DNA of 64,000 bases, taken from the NCBI GenBank assembly GCA_030533315.1, contig JAUNJL010000005.1:1-64000 (forward strand). The letters run 5' to 3'. The notes below the pieces were generated by a model that was not told the DNA's origin, made no database searches, and saw nothing but the letters and a program-made list of their open reading frames with translations. The stretch comes from Eubacteriales bacterium. GTDB lineage: Bacteria; Bacillota_A; Clostridia; Lachnospirales; Lachnospiraceae. The position numbers and the translations under genes are program-made. Positions 49,933 through 59,330 of this stretch are shown here, in pieces. How positions within the stretch are numbered: the first letter of the stretch is position 1; the number at the start of each line of letters is the position of its first letter.

Positions 49933-50036
49933 TATAATGGGGACAGGAAGAGCCCCGGTGCAGGATGGGAGGGCTGCGGCTTTTCTGCGGCCTCATGATC
50001 TTGCGGCTTTCAGGGGCATGGACCTTTCCATGCCCC
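49933..50036 (+). promoter_or_regulatory. TATAAT box and downstream hairpin before the sensory cluster
   Basis: TATAAT at 49933-49938 has no good -35 at 16-18 nt; a TTGACG is only 10 nt away. GGGGCATGG (50013-50021) pairs with CCATGCCCC (50028-50036), followed by T-rich TTCATTCATTTTT. This is probably the terminator of the importer operon or an attenuator of the sensory operon. Confidence 0.45.
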
Positions 50037-50073
50037 TTCATTCATTTTTCGGAAAAGGATTCACAAAGAGCTT

Positions 50074-51033
50074 ATGAAAAAGAAATTATCGCAGGCCGCC
50101 TTTACCGCCATGGGGATCGCGGGGGCGGCCGCCGCCATCTGCATCCCCATCCGGGCCATACGGAAGCAGGCGGAAAAGGCCCCGAGGAAGTTCGGGGCTA
50201 CCTACATGACCATGAACAACCCCTATTTTGAGGTTTTGGACGAGAGCATCCGGGAGAGCGTGGAGGCCAACGGGGACATCCTCATCACCCGGGATCCCGC
50301 CCAGAGCCAGGAGAGGCAAAACCAGCAGATCAGGGACATGATCGACGAGGGGGTGACTGCCATCTTCCTGAATCCGGTGGACTGGAAGGCGGTCTCGGAG
50401 GGGCTGAGGCTTTGCCGGGAGGCGGGGATCCCCGTTTTCAACGTGGACTCCAACGTGTACGATCAGGAATACGTGGTCTCCGTGATCCAGTCGGACAATT
50501 ATAAGGCGGGGGTGCAGTGCGCCCAGGACATGATGGAGAAGAAGGAGGAGGCCAGGATCCTGGTGATGACTCACGAGAACATCCAGTCCACCAACCTGCG
50601 CATACAGGGCTTTTTGGACACCATAGAGGGGCATCCGCAGTACCAGGTGGTGGGCGAGGCGAAAAGCACCTCGGAGTTTGAGACTTCCATGGAGGCCATG
50701 GACCTGATTCTGAGGGAGAGCCTGGAATTTGACGTGGTGATCGGGGGGAACGATCCCACGGCTTTGGGGGCGCTGGCCGCCCTGCAGTCCTCCCATGTGG
50801 AGGATAACATCCTGATCTACGGCATCGACGGCTCTCCCGACGCCAAGGCCATGATCCGAAAGGGGCTTCTGGAGGGGACCAGCTCCCAGCTTCCGGTGGA
50901 GATGGGAAAGATCGCCGTGGATACCGCCTATGCCCACCTGAAGGGGGAGACGGTAAAGAGCAGCATCCTGGTGGACGTGGTGATGGTCACGGAGGAGAAT
51001 CTGGACAGTGTTGGCGTAGACGGGTGGCTTTGA
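50074..51033 (+). CDS. Membrane-anchored sugar-binding sensor protein
   Basis: This 319-residue periplasmic-binding-fold protein has an N-terminal hydrophobic anchor (about 8-28) and no lipobox. Its C-terminal half matches the importer binding protein at 46169 closely (IGGNDPTALGALAA and LIYGIDGSPDAKA). It overlaps the start of a histidine kinase as TGATG (51031-51035), so it is likely the ligand-binding partner of that kinase rather than a transporter part. The ribosome site is weak. Confidence 0.82.
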   Translation: MKKKLSQAAFTAMGIAGAAAAICIPIRAIRKQAEKAPRKFGATYMTMNNPYFEVLDESIRESVEANGDILITRDPAQSQERQNQQIRDMIDEGVTAIFLNPVDWKAVSEGLRLCREAGIPVFNVDSNVYDQEYVVSVIQSDNYKAGVQCAQDMMEKKEEARILVMTHENIQSTNLRIQGFLDTIEGHPQYQVVGEAKSTSEFETSMEAMDLILRESLEFDVVIGGNDPTALGALAALQSSHVEDNILIYGIDGSPDAKAMIRKGLLEGTSSQLPVEMGKIAVDTAYAHLKGETVKSSILVDVVMVTEENLDSVGVDGWL

Positions 51034-52361
51034 TGAAACGATTACCAAAAATGATTCGGACGATGACATATCTGTTTTTGGGGCTGACGGTGTTTTCCGT
51101 GCTGGCGGTGACCTTTTTTATCCAGTACACCACCGGTATTATCTGCGAAAGCTGCCAGGCCAGGGATTTTCTGAAGCAGGTGGATGCGATCCCATGGGAT
51201 ACGAAATTTCTTTCCCTGCGCATACTGTTTTGCCTGGCCATCCTTCTGGTCTCCTTCTTCATCCGCAGCTACTGTACGGGAGACAGCACGAAGGCCTTTT
51301 ATGCCCTGATCCTTCTGGAGTTTGGGGTGTCCATGGCGGTGGTGGCCCTTCTCCATTTCAACTACAACGGGATCATCCTGTGGAGCTTTGCCAACATCAT
51401 CAGCCATAAGAAAAAGGGAGCGGGCCTGTACCTGTTTTCCGTCCTGGGAAGCTTCAGCTACGGGCTTACGGATTACGGGATCCTGGCGGTCAGCAGAAGG
51501 CTGTTCAGCGTCCAGGATTACATCGAGGTGTACGACGCCTGGGCCCAGCCCTATCTTCTGGCCTCCTACAAGATCCTGATGGGAGTGAATATTTTGGTCT
51601 TTATTTTGTACTGCGTCCTCACCATCCAGGACGAGAGGGGGACTATCGAGGAGGCCAACGAGCTGTACCGGCAGCTGTCCAGGGCAAACGAGGACCTGCG
51701 GGACGCCAACCGGGAGCTGGAAAAGTACGCCGTCATGAAGGAAAAAATGGGGGAGACCAAGGAGCGGAACCGCCTGGCCAGGGAGATTCACGACACCCTG
51801 GGGCACACTCTGACGGGGATCGCCACGGGGCTGGAGGCCTGTAAGACCATCATTGAGATCCGGCCGGAGGCGGCCAGGCAGCAGCTGGAGCTTTTGGAGA
51901 ACGTGACCAGGGAGGGGCTGACGGAGGTGCGAAGGTCCGTGAACCAGCTGAGGCCGGACGCCCTTGCCCGGTTCAGCCTGGAGAATGCCATCCGCAGGCT
52001 GGTGGACAATACCAACTCCGTGTCAGATGCGGAGGTGGAGTTTATCTGCATGGCTCCCATACTGAAATTTGACGAGGATGAGGAAAACGCCATTTACCGG
52101 GTGGTCCAGGAGGGCATCACCAACGCCATCCGCCATGGCCATGCGAAGCATATCCGCATCACCCTGCGGAAGGAGGATGGGAATATCCATCTGAACATCC
52201 GGGACGACGGGCAGGGGTGCCAGGAGATCAAGCCTGGCTTTGGGACGCAGCATATCACCGAGCGTATCCGTATGCTGAATGGCAACGTGCATTTTGATGG
52301 CAGCGATGGCTTTACCATAGACGCCATCATACCGATCCGATGGGGGGAAACATATGATTAA
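51033..52361 (+). CDS. Membrane histidine kinase (HisKA_3, NarL-partner type)
   Basis: This 442-residue kinase has about six membrane segments in its first 195 residues, a coiled coil, and a HisKA_3 domain with the phospho-acceptor His in LAREIHDTLGH (about 248). The HATPase domain has AIYRVVQEGITNAIRHGHA (N box) and IRDDGQG (G1). It starts inside the stop codon of the binding-protein gene and overlaps the regulator gene by 8 bp, so the three are coupled. Confidence 0.9.
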   Translation: MKRLPKMIRTMTYLFLGLTVFSVLAVTFFIQYTTGIICESCQARDFLKQVDAIPWDTKFLSLRILFCLAILLVSFFIRSYCTGDSTKAFYALILLEFGVSMAVVALLHFNYNGIILWSFANIISHKKKGAGLYLFSVLGSFSYGLTDYGILAVSRRLFSVQDYIEVYDAWAQPYLLASYKILMGVNILVFILYCVLTIQDERGTIEEANELYRQLSRANEDLRDANRELEKYAVMKEKMGETKERNRLAREIHDTLGHTLTGIATGLEACKTIIEIRPEAARQQLELLENVTREGLTEVRRSVNQLRPDALARFSLENAIRRLVDNTNSVSDAEVEFICMAPILKFDEDEENAIYRVVQEGITNAIRHGHAKHIRITLRKEDGNIHLNIRDDGQGCQEIKPGFGTQHITERIRMLNGNVHFDGSDGFTIDAIIPIRWGETYD

Positions 52362-53022
52362 AGTATTGATTGCGGATGACCAGGAGCTCATCCGACAGAG
52401 TTTGAAGATCGTGCTGGACAGCCGGCCGGGCATCCAGGTGCTGGATACGGCGGCTGACGGCCAGGAGGTGATCGGCTGTGTGAGGAGGGAGAAGCCGGAC
52501 GTGATCCTCATGGACATTCGGATGCCGAAGATGGACGGGGTTCAGTGCACCCAGATCATCAAGGAGAACTACCCGCAGATCAAGATCATCATCCTTACCA
52601 CCTTCGACGATGATGAGTACGTGTACAACGCCCTGAAATTCGGCGCCAGCGGCTATCTTCTGAAGGGGATTTCCATGGATGAGCTGGTGAATGCCATTGA
52701 GATCGTCCACAGCGGGCGGGCCATGATCAATCCAGACATCGCCTCGAAGGTTTTATCCCTTTTTTCCCAGATGGCCAGGTTTGATTATTCCATTCCCATC
52801 CAGGAAAAGCAGATCCAGGAGCTGACGAAAACGGAGTGGAAGATCATCCACCAGGTGAAGTGCGGGGCCTCCAACAAGGAGATCTCGGACGCCCTGTCCC
52901 TCTCCGAGGGGACGGTCCGCAATTACATCAGCACCATCCTGAACAAGCTGGAGCTTCGAGACCGGACGCAGCTGGCCATCTGGGCCGTGCAGACGGGTGC
53001 CGTGGGCAGAAGGATGGATTGA
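52354..53022 (+). CDS. LuxR/NarL-type response regulator
   Basis: This 222-residue regulator has a receiver domain (acidic DDQE near 8-11, phospho-acceptor Asp in LMDIRMP near 53, a Lys in LLKGIS near 103) and a C-terminal LuxR-type helix-turn-helix (ASNKEISDALSLSEGTVRNYISTILNKL). It overlaps the kinase gene by 8 bp. Likely targets are the adjacent sugar importer and its own operon, by position only. Confidence 0.92.
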   Translation: MIKVLIADDQELIRQSLKIVLDSRPGIQVLDTAADGQEVIGCVRREKPDVILMDIRMPKMDGVQCTQIIKENYPQIKIIILTTFDDDEYVYNALKFGASGYLLKGISMDELVNAIEIVHSGRAMINPDIASKVLSLFSQMARFDYSIPIQEKQIQELTKTEWKIIHQVKCGASNKEISDALSLSEGTVRNYISTILNKLELRDRTQLAIWAVQTGAVGRRMD

Positions 53023-53023
53023 T

Positions 53024-54334
53024 ATGGAGAAAAAAAGGATGGCGGCAGCGGCTTTTGCGGGATTGCTGGGGCTGATGGGCCTGGCCCTTTTTGCCGCGGA
53101 ACACAAAAGGCCAAGGATCCTGGAGATCGGCATTCTGGGCAACAGCTACTGGGACGTGGCCTGTGCGGATCCCTACCGGATCATCGACCACGCCATTGAA
53201 AAATTTGAAAAATCCCACCCGGATACCCGGGTGCATTACTACAGCGGCATTTCCAAGAAGGACTACTCCGAGTGGCTCTCCGAGAGGATCCTGAAGGGGG
53301 AGACGCCGGACGTCTTCATGGTGCTGTCCCAGGATTTCCGGGGGCTGGTGTCCCTGGGGGTTCTTGAGAACCTGGATGGGAGGATGGGGGAGGATCCCGG
53401 CTTTTCCAGAAAGGACTTTTATGATACGGCCCTTGAGGCGGGGCTGGTGAACGGCAGCCAGTATGCCCTTCCCTATGAGACGGTCCCCATGCTCATGTTC
53501 GTGAACCGGAGCCTTCTGGAAAAGGAAGGGATCCGGCTTCCCTCCTCGGATTGGACCTGGGAGGAGATGTATCAGATCTGTGAGAGGGTCACCTATGACG
53601 GGGACGGGGACGGCCGGAAGGATCAGTTCGGCACCTACAATTACAGCTGGCTGGAGGCGCTGTACTCAAACGGAGGCCGGGTCTTTGACCATGAAGGGAA
53701 GAAGTGCTACCTGGACGGGGAGAGGACCCTGGAGGCAGTTCGCTTTCTGGACCGGCTGGGGAGCCTGTATCAGCGGGAGCGGGTGACTCAGGAAACCTTC
53801 GATCAGGGAAACGTGGCCTTCATGCCCATGTCCTTTGCCCAGTACCGCACCTACAAGACCTATCCCTACAGGATCAAGAAATACAGCAATTTCCAGTGGG
53901 AGTGCACCACCCTCCCTGCCGGTCCTCAGGGCGGGAACATTTCCAGGGTGGACAGCCTTCTTCTGGGGATCAGCAGCAAAAGCCGCCAGAAGGACCTGGC
54001 CTGGGAGTTTCTGAAGCTGATGACCGGCGACCGGGAGATCCAGATGGAGCTCTTTTTGTATTCCCAGGGAGCCTCCGTCCTAAAAAGCGTCACCAACTCC
54101 CTGGAGGCGGAGGAGATTCTGAAAAAGGACACCGATGAGAAGGACAAGATCATCAGCCACACCCTTTTGAACCAGGTAATCGAAAACGGCTGCGTGATTC
54201 AGGAATTTTCCAAATACAGCGAGGCCATGGCCCTCTCGGACGGCGAGGTGGAAAAGATCTTCAGCACCGGCAGCACCATGGAGGAATCTCTGAAAATATC
54301 AAAACGGATGGTGGAGGCGGTTTTACAAAAATAA
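53024..54334 (+). CDS. Family-1 extracellular sugar-binding protein
   Basis: This 436-residue protein is like maltose- or multiple-sugar-type binding proteins. It has an N-terminal hydrophobic anchor (about 6-24), a body with GETPDVFMVLSQDF and WTWEEMYQICERVT, and a C-terminal lobe. No lipobox is seen and no permease follows, so it may belong to the sensory cluster rather than to a transporter. It starts one base after the regulator stop, with AAGGATG upstream. A strong terminator ends the operon. Confidence 0.85.
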   Translation: MEKKRMAAAAFAGLLGLMGLALFAAEHKRPRILEIGILGNSYWDVACADPYRIIDHAIEKFEKSHPDTRVHYYSGISKKDYSEWLSERILKGETPDVFMVLSQDFRGLVSLGVLENLDGRMGEDPGFSRKDFYDTALEAGLVNGSQYALPYETVPMLMFVNRSLLEKEGIRLPSSDWTWEEMYQICERVTYDGDGDGRKDQFGTYNYSWLEALYSNGGRVFDHEGKKCYLDGERTLEAVRFLDRLGSLYQRERVTQETFDQGNVAFMPMSFAQYRTYKTYPYRIKKYSNFQWECTTLPAGPQGGNISRVDSLLLGISSKSRQKDLAWEFLKLMTGDREIQMELFLYSQGASVLKSVTNSLEAEEILKKDTDEKDKIISHTLLNQVIENGCVIQEFSKYSEAMALSDGEVEKIFSTGSTMEESLKISKRMVEAVLQK

Positions 54335-54377
54335 AAGCTGCCGTTTGCGGGATGAACCGTAAACGGCAGCTTTTTTT
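54334..54377. terminator. Bidirectional terminator
   Basis: AAAGCTGCCGTTT (54334-54346) pairs with AAACGGCAGCTTT (54361-54373), with T runs on both strands. It separates the sensory operon from the convergent MFS gene. Confidence 0.88.
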
Positions 54378-54440
54378 GGAGCCCTGGGATGTGGAGGGGC
54401 GATGATTCTTTATAGGCGAAGGACCGGGGGGCCTTCGGGG

Positions 54441-55697
54441 CTAAATGCTTTTGCCATGGGTTTCCTTCAAAAGGCAGGCGGCTGCGATCCCTATGCCTGT
54501 GACCGCCATGGCGCCTATGAGGATGTTCCGGTAGGCCGTCAGCTCCCCTGCCGGGATGCTGGCGCTGTAGATCTGTCCCGCCACCGTGGGTACCAGGATG
54601 CTGCCCAGGTAGCCTCCCATGTTGGCGATGGAGGTGGAGATCCCCACGTAATCTGGATGGTTGCACTCCTTCACCGCCGACCAGCACACGGCGTAGGCGG
54701 TGCTGAAAAAGCCCAGGGCAAAGATCAGGGGGTACATCAGAGCCAGGCTGCCCTTTCCGATCAGGAAAAACAGCAGAACCCAGCTGATGAAAAACAGGAT
54801 CCCGCAAAACAGCTGTGGGCGCTTCCGCTGGGAAAGGCGGTCCGCCAGAATGTCCACCGCCACGCTTCCCACGGCGCAGCCCAGGACCGCAAAGGTGATC
54901 ACCGAGGAGGCGGCCACACTGCTGCATCCGTAGAAGGCCTGGAGCATACTGGAGCCGTAAAGGCCGCTGACCAGAAGATAGGCCCCGTAAAAGCACCCGT
55001 AGGAGATGAAGGGCGGCCAGGTCCACTTGTTTTTCAGGACGCTTCCCACGGCCTGGATCAAGGAGAAGGAGGCCGCCGTCTTTTCTCTGGCCACGGGAGC
55101 AAAGCCCAACTGCTGGGGGCTGTCCCGGACGACGAGAAGGACCAGGATGGCCACGGCGAAGATCACTGCGCCCAGGCCCCGGTAGATGGTCTGCCAGGAC
55201 AGAAGGCTTCCCAGGGCTGCCATGGGCGCCTGGGCCGCCATGGCGCCCATCATTCCCACGAAGCAGGTGACGCCGGACATGGTGCAGAACACCTTCTCCG
55301 AAAACCAGCTGGCGCTGATCTTTAGGATGGACAGAAAGCTGACGGAGCAGCCCAGTCCCACGATGGCCCGACCCAGCAAAAGGACGGGAAAGCTTCCCCC
55401 TGCGGACAGGATCAGCGTACCCAGGGCCGCCGTTAGGGCTCCGGCCACGGACACCCTTTTTGCCCCAAAATAATCCAGCAGGATGCCCGCCGGGATCTGC
55501 ATCACCATGTAGGTGTAGGAAAACATGTTGGTCAGCAGCACGAACTGATTTTCAGACAGGTGAAACTGGCTGATCAGCTCCTGGCGGATCACTCCCATGG
55601 CCACGGCGTGAAAGGTGTTGAACATGTAGGTGAGGATCATGATGCCCCACATGACCCAGGCCATGACCGCCCGCTTTTTTTCATTTTTCATTGTCAT
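54441..55697 (-). CDS. MFS transporter
   Basis: This 418-residue major facilitator protein has 12 predicted membrane segments. The MFS motif-A-like loop is GILLDYFGAKRVSVAG, and a second-half counterpart is DILADRLSQRKRPQ. It resembles organic-anion or hexuronate carriers. The substrate is unknown; a carboxylate would fit the adjacent 2-oxoacid fermentation genes. ATG 55697 and ATG 55691 are both possible starts. It is separated from nhaC by a hairpin. Confidence 0.82.
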   Translation of the reverse strand: MTMKNEKKRAVMAWVMWGIMILTYMFNTFHAVAMGVIRQELISQFHLSENQFVLLTNMFSYTYMVMQIPAGILLDYFGAKRVSVAGALTAALGTLILSAGGSFPVLLLGRAIVGLGCSVSFLSILKISASWFSEKVFCTMSGVTCFVGMMGAMAAQAPMAALGSLLSWQTIYRGLGAVIFAVAILVLLVVRDSPQQLGFAPVAREKTAASFSLIQAVGSVLKNKWTWPPFISYGCFYGAYLLVSGLYGSSMLQAFYGCSSVAASSVITFAVLGCAVGSVAVDILADRLSQRKRPQLFCGILFFISWVLLFFLIGKGSLALMYPLIFALGFFSTAYAVCWSAVKECNHPDYVGISTSIANMGGYLGSILVPTVAGQIYSASIPAGELTAYRNILIGAMAVTGIGIAAACLLKETHGKSI

Positions 55698-55709
55698 AGT
55701 CCTAAAAGC

Positions 55710-55741
55710 CCAGGGCCGTCATAGATTCATGACGGCCCTGG
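55710..55741 (-). terminator. Terminator-like hairpin after nhaC
   Basis: CCAGGGCCGTCAT (55710-55722) and ATGACGGCCCTGG (55729-55741) form a perfect 13-bp stem with a 6-nt loop. On the minus strand it is followed by GCTTTTAG, so termination may be partial and the MFS gene could be read through. Confidence 0.7.
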
Positions 55742-55751
55742 TATTCCTTTC

Positions 55752-57170
55752 TTATGCAGTCTTTTCTTTTGATTCCTTGTCTCCGTCCTCCGTCAGCAGG
55801 CTGAAGCCTGTCAGTGGCAGGAGGGCGCCCAGGATCGGCGTCAGCCAGTTCAAAATGGCATAGGGGGCGTACACGAAGGGATGGACACCCAGTGCCGCAT
55901 ACATATAAGCCCCACAGGTGGTCCAGGGGAAGAAGGAGGAGGTTACGGTGGCGCTTTCCTCCACGCATCTGGAAAGCATCTGCCGCTTCAGTCCCGCCTT
56001 GGGGTAAGCGTCCTTGTAAAGCTCGGCCGTCACCACGATGCTCATGTACTGCTCGCCCAGGCAGCCGCAGCCCAGGATACCGGTGATGATGGTGCACATG
56101 GGAAGGAATCTCCGGCTGGGGAGCCTTTCGATCAGCTTCCCGATGAGCACCTGCAGAATGCCGGATTTGGTGATGAGGCCGCCCAGCACCAGGGCAAAGA
56201 CGCCCAGGGAGAAGGTCCACATCATCTCCTGGATACCGCCCCGGTTCACCAGCTCGTCAACGGCTGCAACGCCTGTCTCGTAGGAGTTGCCATAGTTGAT
56301 GACCTCAAAGAACTGAGAGAGGCTGGTGCCCTGCAGAATGGCGGAAATAGGATAGGCCACGATGACGCTGATGGCAAGTCCGGGGATGGCCGGGAATTTT
56401 GCAATACTCAGCACAAGGAGCAGGACGATGGGAAGGAGCACGATGGGGTTGATCTTAAAATTGTCCATGATGGCATTCTGGATCTCCGTGATGTCCGCCG
56501 TGTTCAAAGCGTTGTCGGCGTACCGCAGTCCCAGGAAGAAATACACCACCAGGGTGACCACGAAGGCCGGAGCGGCAGTCCACATCATGGCCCGAACATG
56601 GCTCAGCACGTCCGTTCCCGCAATGGCAGGAGCCAGGTTGGTGGTATCGGACATGGGGGACATCTTATCCCCGAAGAAGGCGCCGGACACGATGCAGCCG
56701 GCGATCAGGGGAGCCGGGATGCCCATGGTGACGCCGATGCCAAGGAGCACCACGCCCACGGTGCCTGCCGTGGTCCAGGAGCTGCCAATACAGATGGCCA
56801 CCAGGCTGCAGATGATAAGGGTCGCCGGCAGGAACCAGCCGGGGGACAGGATCATCAGTCCATAGTGGATCAGCCCAGGCAGCGTGCCGCAGTTCACCCA
56901 TGCCCCCACGGCGGCGCCGATGAGGAAAAAGAAGAACAGGGCGGCAAGTGCCTTGGTGACTCCTGCGATCATGGCTTCCTGGATCTCGCTCCAGGAGTAG
57001 CCCAGGATAAGACAGGCGATGCTCATTACGACGATGCAGCAAAGCAGGAGCACGTGCTCATCCAGCTTAAAGGCCAGGATCCCGGCCATCAGGATGCCGA
57101 CGATGAGCAGAAGGTTGACGACAGCAAAGCCGAAGCTTGGGGTTTTCCCTTTTGTACCTTTTTCTTCCAT
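55752..57170 (-). CDS. nhaC: NhaC-family Na+/H+ antiporter
   Basis: This 472-residue membrane antiporter has about 11 hydrophobic segments and NhaC-family features (SSWTTAGTVGV, then SGAFFGDKMSPMSDTTNLAPA). It could exchange sodium or a charged metabolite for protons. ATG 57170 has GAGGAGG upstream, so the longer frame from 57197 is rejected. It lies 33 nt after the aminotransferase gene in the buk-ptb-aminotransferase operon. In this context it may support acid export or ion balance during fermentation. Confidence 0.88.
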   Translation of the reverse strand: MEEKGTKGKTPSFGFAVVNLLLIVGILMAGILAFKLDEHVLLLCCIVVMSIACLILGYSWSEIQEAMIAGVTKALAALFFFFLIGAAVGAWVNCGTLPGLIHYGLMILSPGWFLPATLIICSLVAICIGSSWTTAGTVGVVLLGIGVTMGIPAPLIAGCIVSGAFFGDKMSPMSDTTNLAPAIAGTDVLSHVRAMMWTAAPAFVVTLVVYFFLGLRYADNALNTADITEIQNAIMDNFKINPIVLLPIVLLLVLSIAKFPAIPGLAISVIVAYPISAILQGTSLSQFFEVINYGNSYETGVAAVDELVNRGGIQEMMWTFSLGVFALVLGGLITKSGILQVLIGKLIERLPSRRFLPMCTIITGILGCGCLGEQYMSIVVTAELYKDAYPKAGLKRQMLSRCVEESATVTSSFFPWTTCGAYMYAALGVHPFVYAPYAILNWLTPILGALLPLTGFSLLTEDGDKESKEKTA

Positions 57171-57203
57171 AACAAATAACCTCCTCTTGTCTGTCACCAG
57201 CCA

Positions 57204-58385
57204 TTACATGTGCTTTTTGAAAACGTCTCCCAGGATCCGGATGCCTTCTCGGATCTGCTCTTCGGACACGGTCGTGTAGTTCATGCGGATGGTGTTTTTG
57301 GGACCCTCGTTTGCGTAGAAGGAATCTCCCGGGATGTAAGCGACTCCCGCCTCGATGGCCTCATCCAGGATCTCGTTGGCATCCAGCTCCTCTGGCAGCT
57401 CAAGCCACAGGAACATACCGCCCTCCGGCTCCGTGTACTTGACGGAGGCGGGGAAATATTTCCGGATCATCTCCAGCATCAGGTCGGAACGCCTTTTGTA
57501 GGTGTCCTGGATCTTCTTGATGTGAGCGTCGATGTCGAAGTTGTTCAGATAGGAAACCACCTGCATCTGGGTAAACTCGGGGCTCTGGAGATCCATGGTC
57601 TCCTTCATGCACTCTGCCATGGCGGCTACCTGGGGAGAGGCGCAGATCCATGCCACTCGGATGCCCGGACAGAGGATCTTGGAGAAGGAGCCCAGGTATA
57701 CCACCTGTCCCTTTTTGTCCAGGGCCTTCAGGCTGGGGACGAACTCACCCTTGAAGCGGATCTCACCGTAGGGATTGTCCTCCAATACCATGACGTCGTA
57801 TTTGGACACGACCTCCATAAATTGCTTTCTGCGCTCCAGGGACCAGGCTTTGCCCGTGGGATTCTGGAAGTTGGGGATCACGTAGATCATCTTTACCCGG
57901 GGATTCTCTGCGAGAACCTTCTCCAGGTCCTGGATGACCATTCCCTCGTCGTCCGTGTCCACGCCCATGAAGATGGGAGCATAGGGGCGGCAGGCATTGA
58001 TGGCGCCCAGATAGCTGGGATTCTCAGCGATCACGATGTCTCCCTCGTCTACGAACATCATGGCGGCCAGGGCAAGACCCTGCTGAGAGCCGCTGGTGAT
58101 GGTGATATTGTCTCTGGTGCACTCCACGCCCTCTTTTTCCTGCATCCTCTTTGCAAGAAGATCGATGAGGGGACCGTAGCCCTTGGTCAGGCCGTAGGAA
58201 AATGCCTTCATCCCGTCCTGGTCGATCATCTTGTCCGTGGCCGTCTTTAAGTCGGCCAGGGGATAGAGCTTAGGATCAGGAAGGCCTGCGGCAAAGGAGA
58301 TCACCCCTGGCTTCTGGGCGATCTTTTTCTGGACAGCTCGGATACCGGATGCCTTCGTGCGGCTCATACGTATAGAAAAACTCAT
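57204..58385 (-). CDS. PLP-dependent class I/II aminotransferase
   Basis: This 393-residue aminotransferase of the 2-aminoadipate/aromatic type converts an amino acid to its 2-oxoacid. The PLP lysine is in LGSFSKILCPGIRVAW (about 237). Other markers are ITSGSQQGL, NPTGKAWS and DNPYGEIRF. ATG 58385 has AAGGAGG upstream; the longer frame to 58445 overlaps ptb and is rejected. Its product would feed the VorABC-like enzyme encoded divergently. The preferred amino acid cannot be read from sequence. Confidence 0.9.
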   Translation of the reverse strand: MSFSIRMSRTKASGIRAVQKKIAQKPGVISFAAGLPDPKLYPLADLKTATDKMIDQDGMKAFSYGLTKGYGPLIDLLAKRMQEKEGVECTRDNITITSGSQQGLALAAMMFVDEGDIVIAENPSYLGAINACRPYAPIFMGVDTDDEGMVIQDLEKVLAENPRVKMIYVIPNFQNPTGKAWSLERRKQFMEVVSKYDVMVLEDNPYGEIRFKGEFVPSLKALDKKGQVVYLGSFSKILCPGIRVAWICASPQVAAMAECMKETMDLQSPEFTQMQVVSYLNNFDIDAHIKKIQDTYKRRSDLMLEMIRKYFPASVKYTEPEGGMFLWLELPEELDANEILDEAIEAGVAYIPGDSFYANEGPKNTIRMNYTTVSEEQIREGIRILGDVFKKHM

Positions 58386-58404
58386 AATCAAAAAAACCTC
58401 CTTC

Positions 58405-59310
58405 TCAATTTTCAGTCTTGTCGGCGGCCAGACATGCCAGCGCAATGGAATTGATCTTGATCTCAGGGGTGTCTGAACGGGAACCCAGGATCACGGGAGC
58501 GGACGCTCCAAGCACGATTCCGGCCCATTTTGCCCGGTCAAAGTACAGCCAGGACTTGCCCATCACGTTTCCTGTCTCGATATTGGGGAACACCAGGAAG
58601 TCCGGGTCTCCCGAAATCTGGCTCTCAAAGCCCTTGTGCTCTGCGGCGTGCTTGTCAAAGGCCACGTCAAAGCTCAGGGGTCCCTCTGCGATACAGGGCG
58701 GGATCTCCCCATTTTTTACCATTTCCACAAGGCGGACCGCATCATAGGAGGCAGATACCTTGTCATTGGGAACCTCGTTGGCCGCCAGAAGGGCCGTCTT
58801 CGGGTTTTCAAGACCCAGATTCTTCATGGCCAGCAGGGCGTTGGTCATAATGTCCTTTTTCTGCATCAGGTCGGGGGCCACGTTGATGCCGCTGTCCGAG
58901 CAGTAGATGAGCTTATGGTAGCCCGGGTGCTCGTAGACGGCCAAAAGGCTCAGAAGTCTTCCTGTGCGAAGCCCCCACTCTTTGTTAAGGATGCCTCTCA
59001 GATAGGGAGTCGTGTTGACGATTCCCTTCATCAGCACCTCGGCTTCCCCGTCCCGTACCAGGCGGACCGCTTTTTCCACGGCGGCCGTCTCATCCGGGGC
59101 ATGGACCAGGCGATATCCTGTCAGGCCCACCTCTGCGGCGATGGCGTCGATCTTCTCACCGTCGCCCACCAGAATGGGGTGGAGCAGCCCGATCTCGGCG
59201 GCGTCCCGGATGGTCTCTAGCACCACCTTGTCCTCCGCCACGGCCACGCTGACGGTCCTGGTCCTTTCGGTCTTTGCTTTTTCCAGTAATTCCTGAAAAT
59301 TATGTATCAT
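58405..59310 (-). CDS. ptb: Phosphate butyryltransferase-type acyltransferase
   Basis: This 301-residue enzyme exchanges CoA for phosphate on a short acyl group (butyryl, isobutyryl or isovaleryl). Family features include LMKGIVNTTPYLRGILNKEWGLR, CSDSGINVAPD and the late IVLGASAPVILGSRSDT. ATG 59310 is preceded by GGAGAAGG. It sits 20 nt after buk on the same strand, giving an acyl-CoA to acyl phosphate to acid plus ATP pathway. Confidence 0.93.
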   Translation of the reverse strand: MIHNFQELLEKAKTERTRTVSVAVAEDKVVLETIRDAAEIGLLHPILVGDGEKIDAIAAEVGLTGYRLVHAPDETAAVEKAVRLVRDGEAEVLMKGIVNTTPYLRGILNKEWGLRTGRLLSLLAVYEHPGYHKLIYCSDSGINVAPDLMQKKDIMTNALLAMKNLGLENPKTALLAANEVPNDKVSASYDAVRLVEMVKNGEIPPCIAEGPLSFDVAFDKHAAEHKGFESQISGDPDFLVFPNIETGNVMGKSWLYFDRAKWAGIVLGASAPVILGSRSDTPEIKINSIALACLAADKTEN

Positions 59311-59330
59311 ATGTAACACCTTCTCCAAAC

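Noticed and set aside
49917..49938. TTGACG and TATAAT upstream of the sensory cluster as one promoter
   Set aside because: The boxes are only 10 nt apart, so they cannot form one sigma-A promoter. The TATAAT may use a poor -35.
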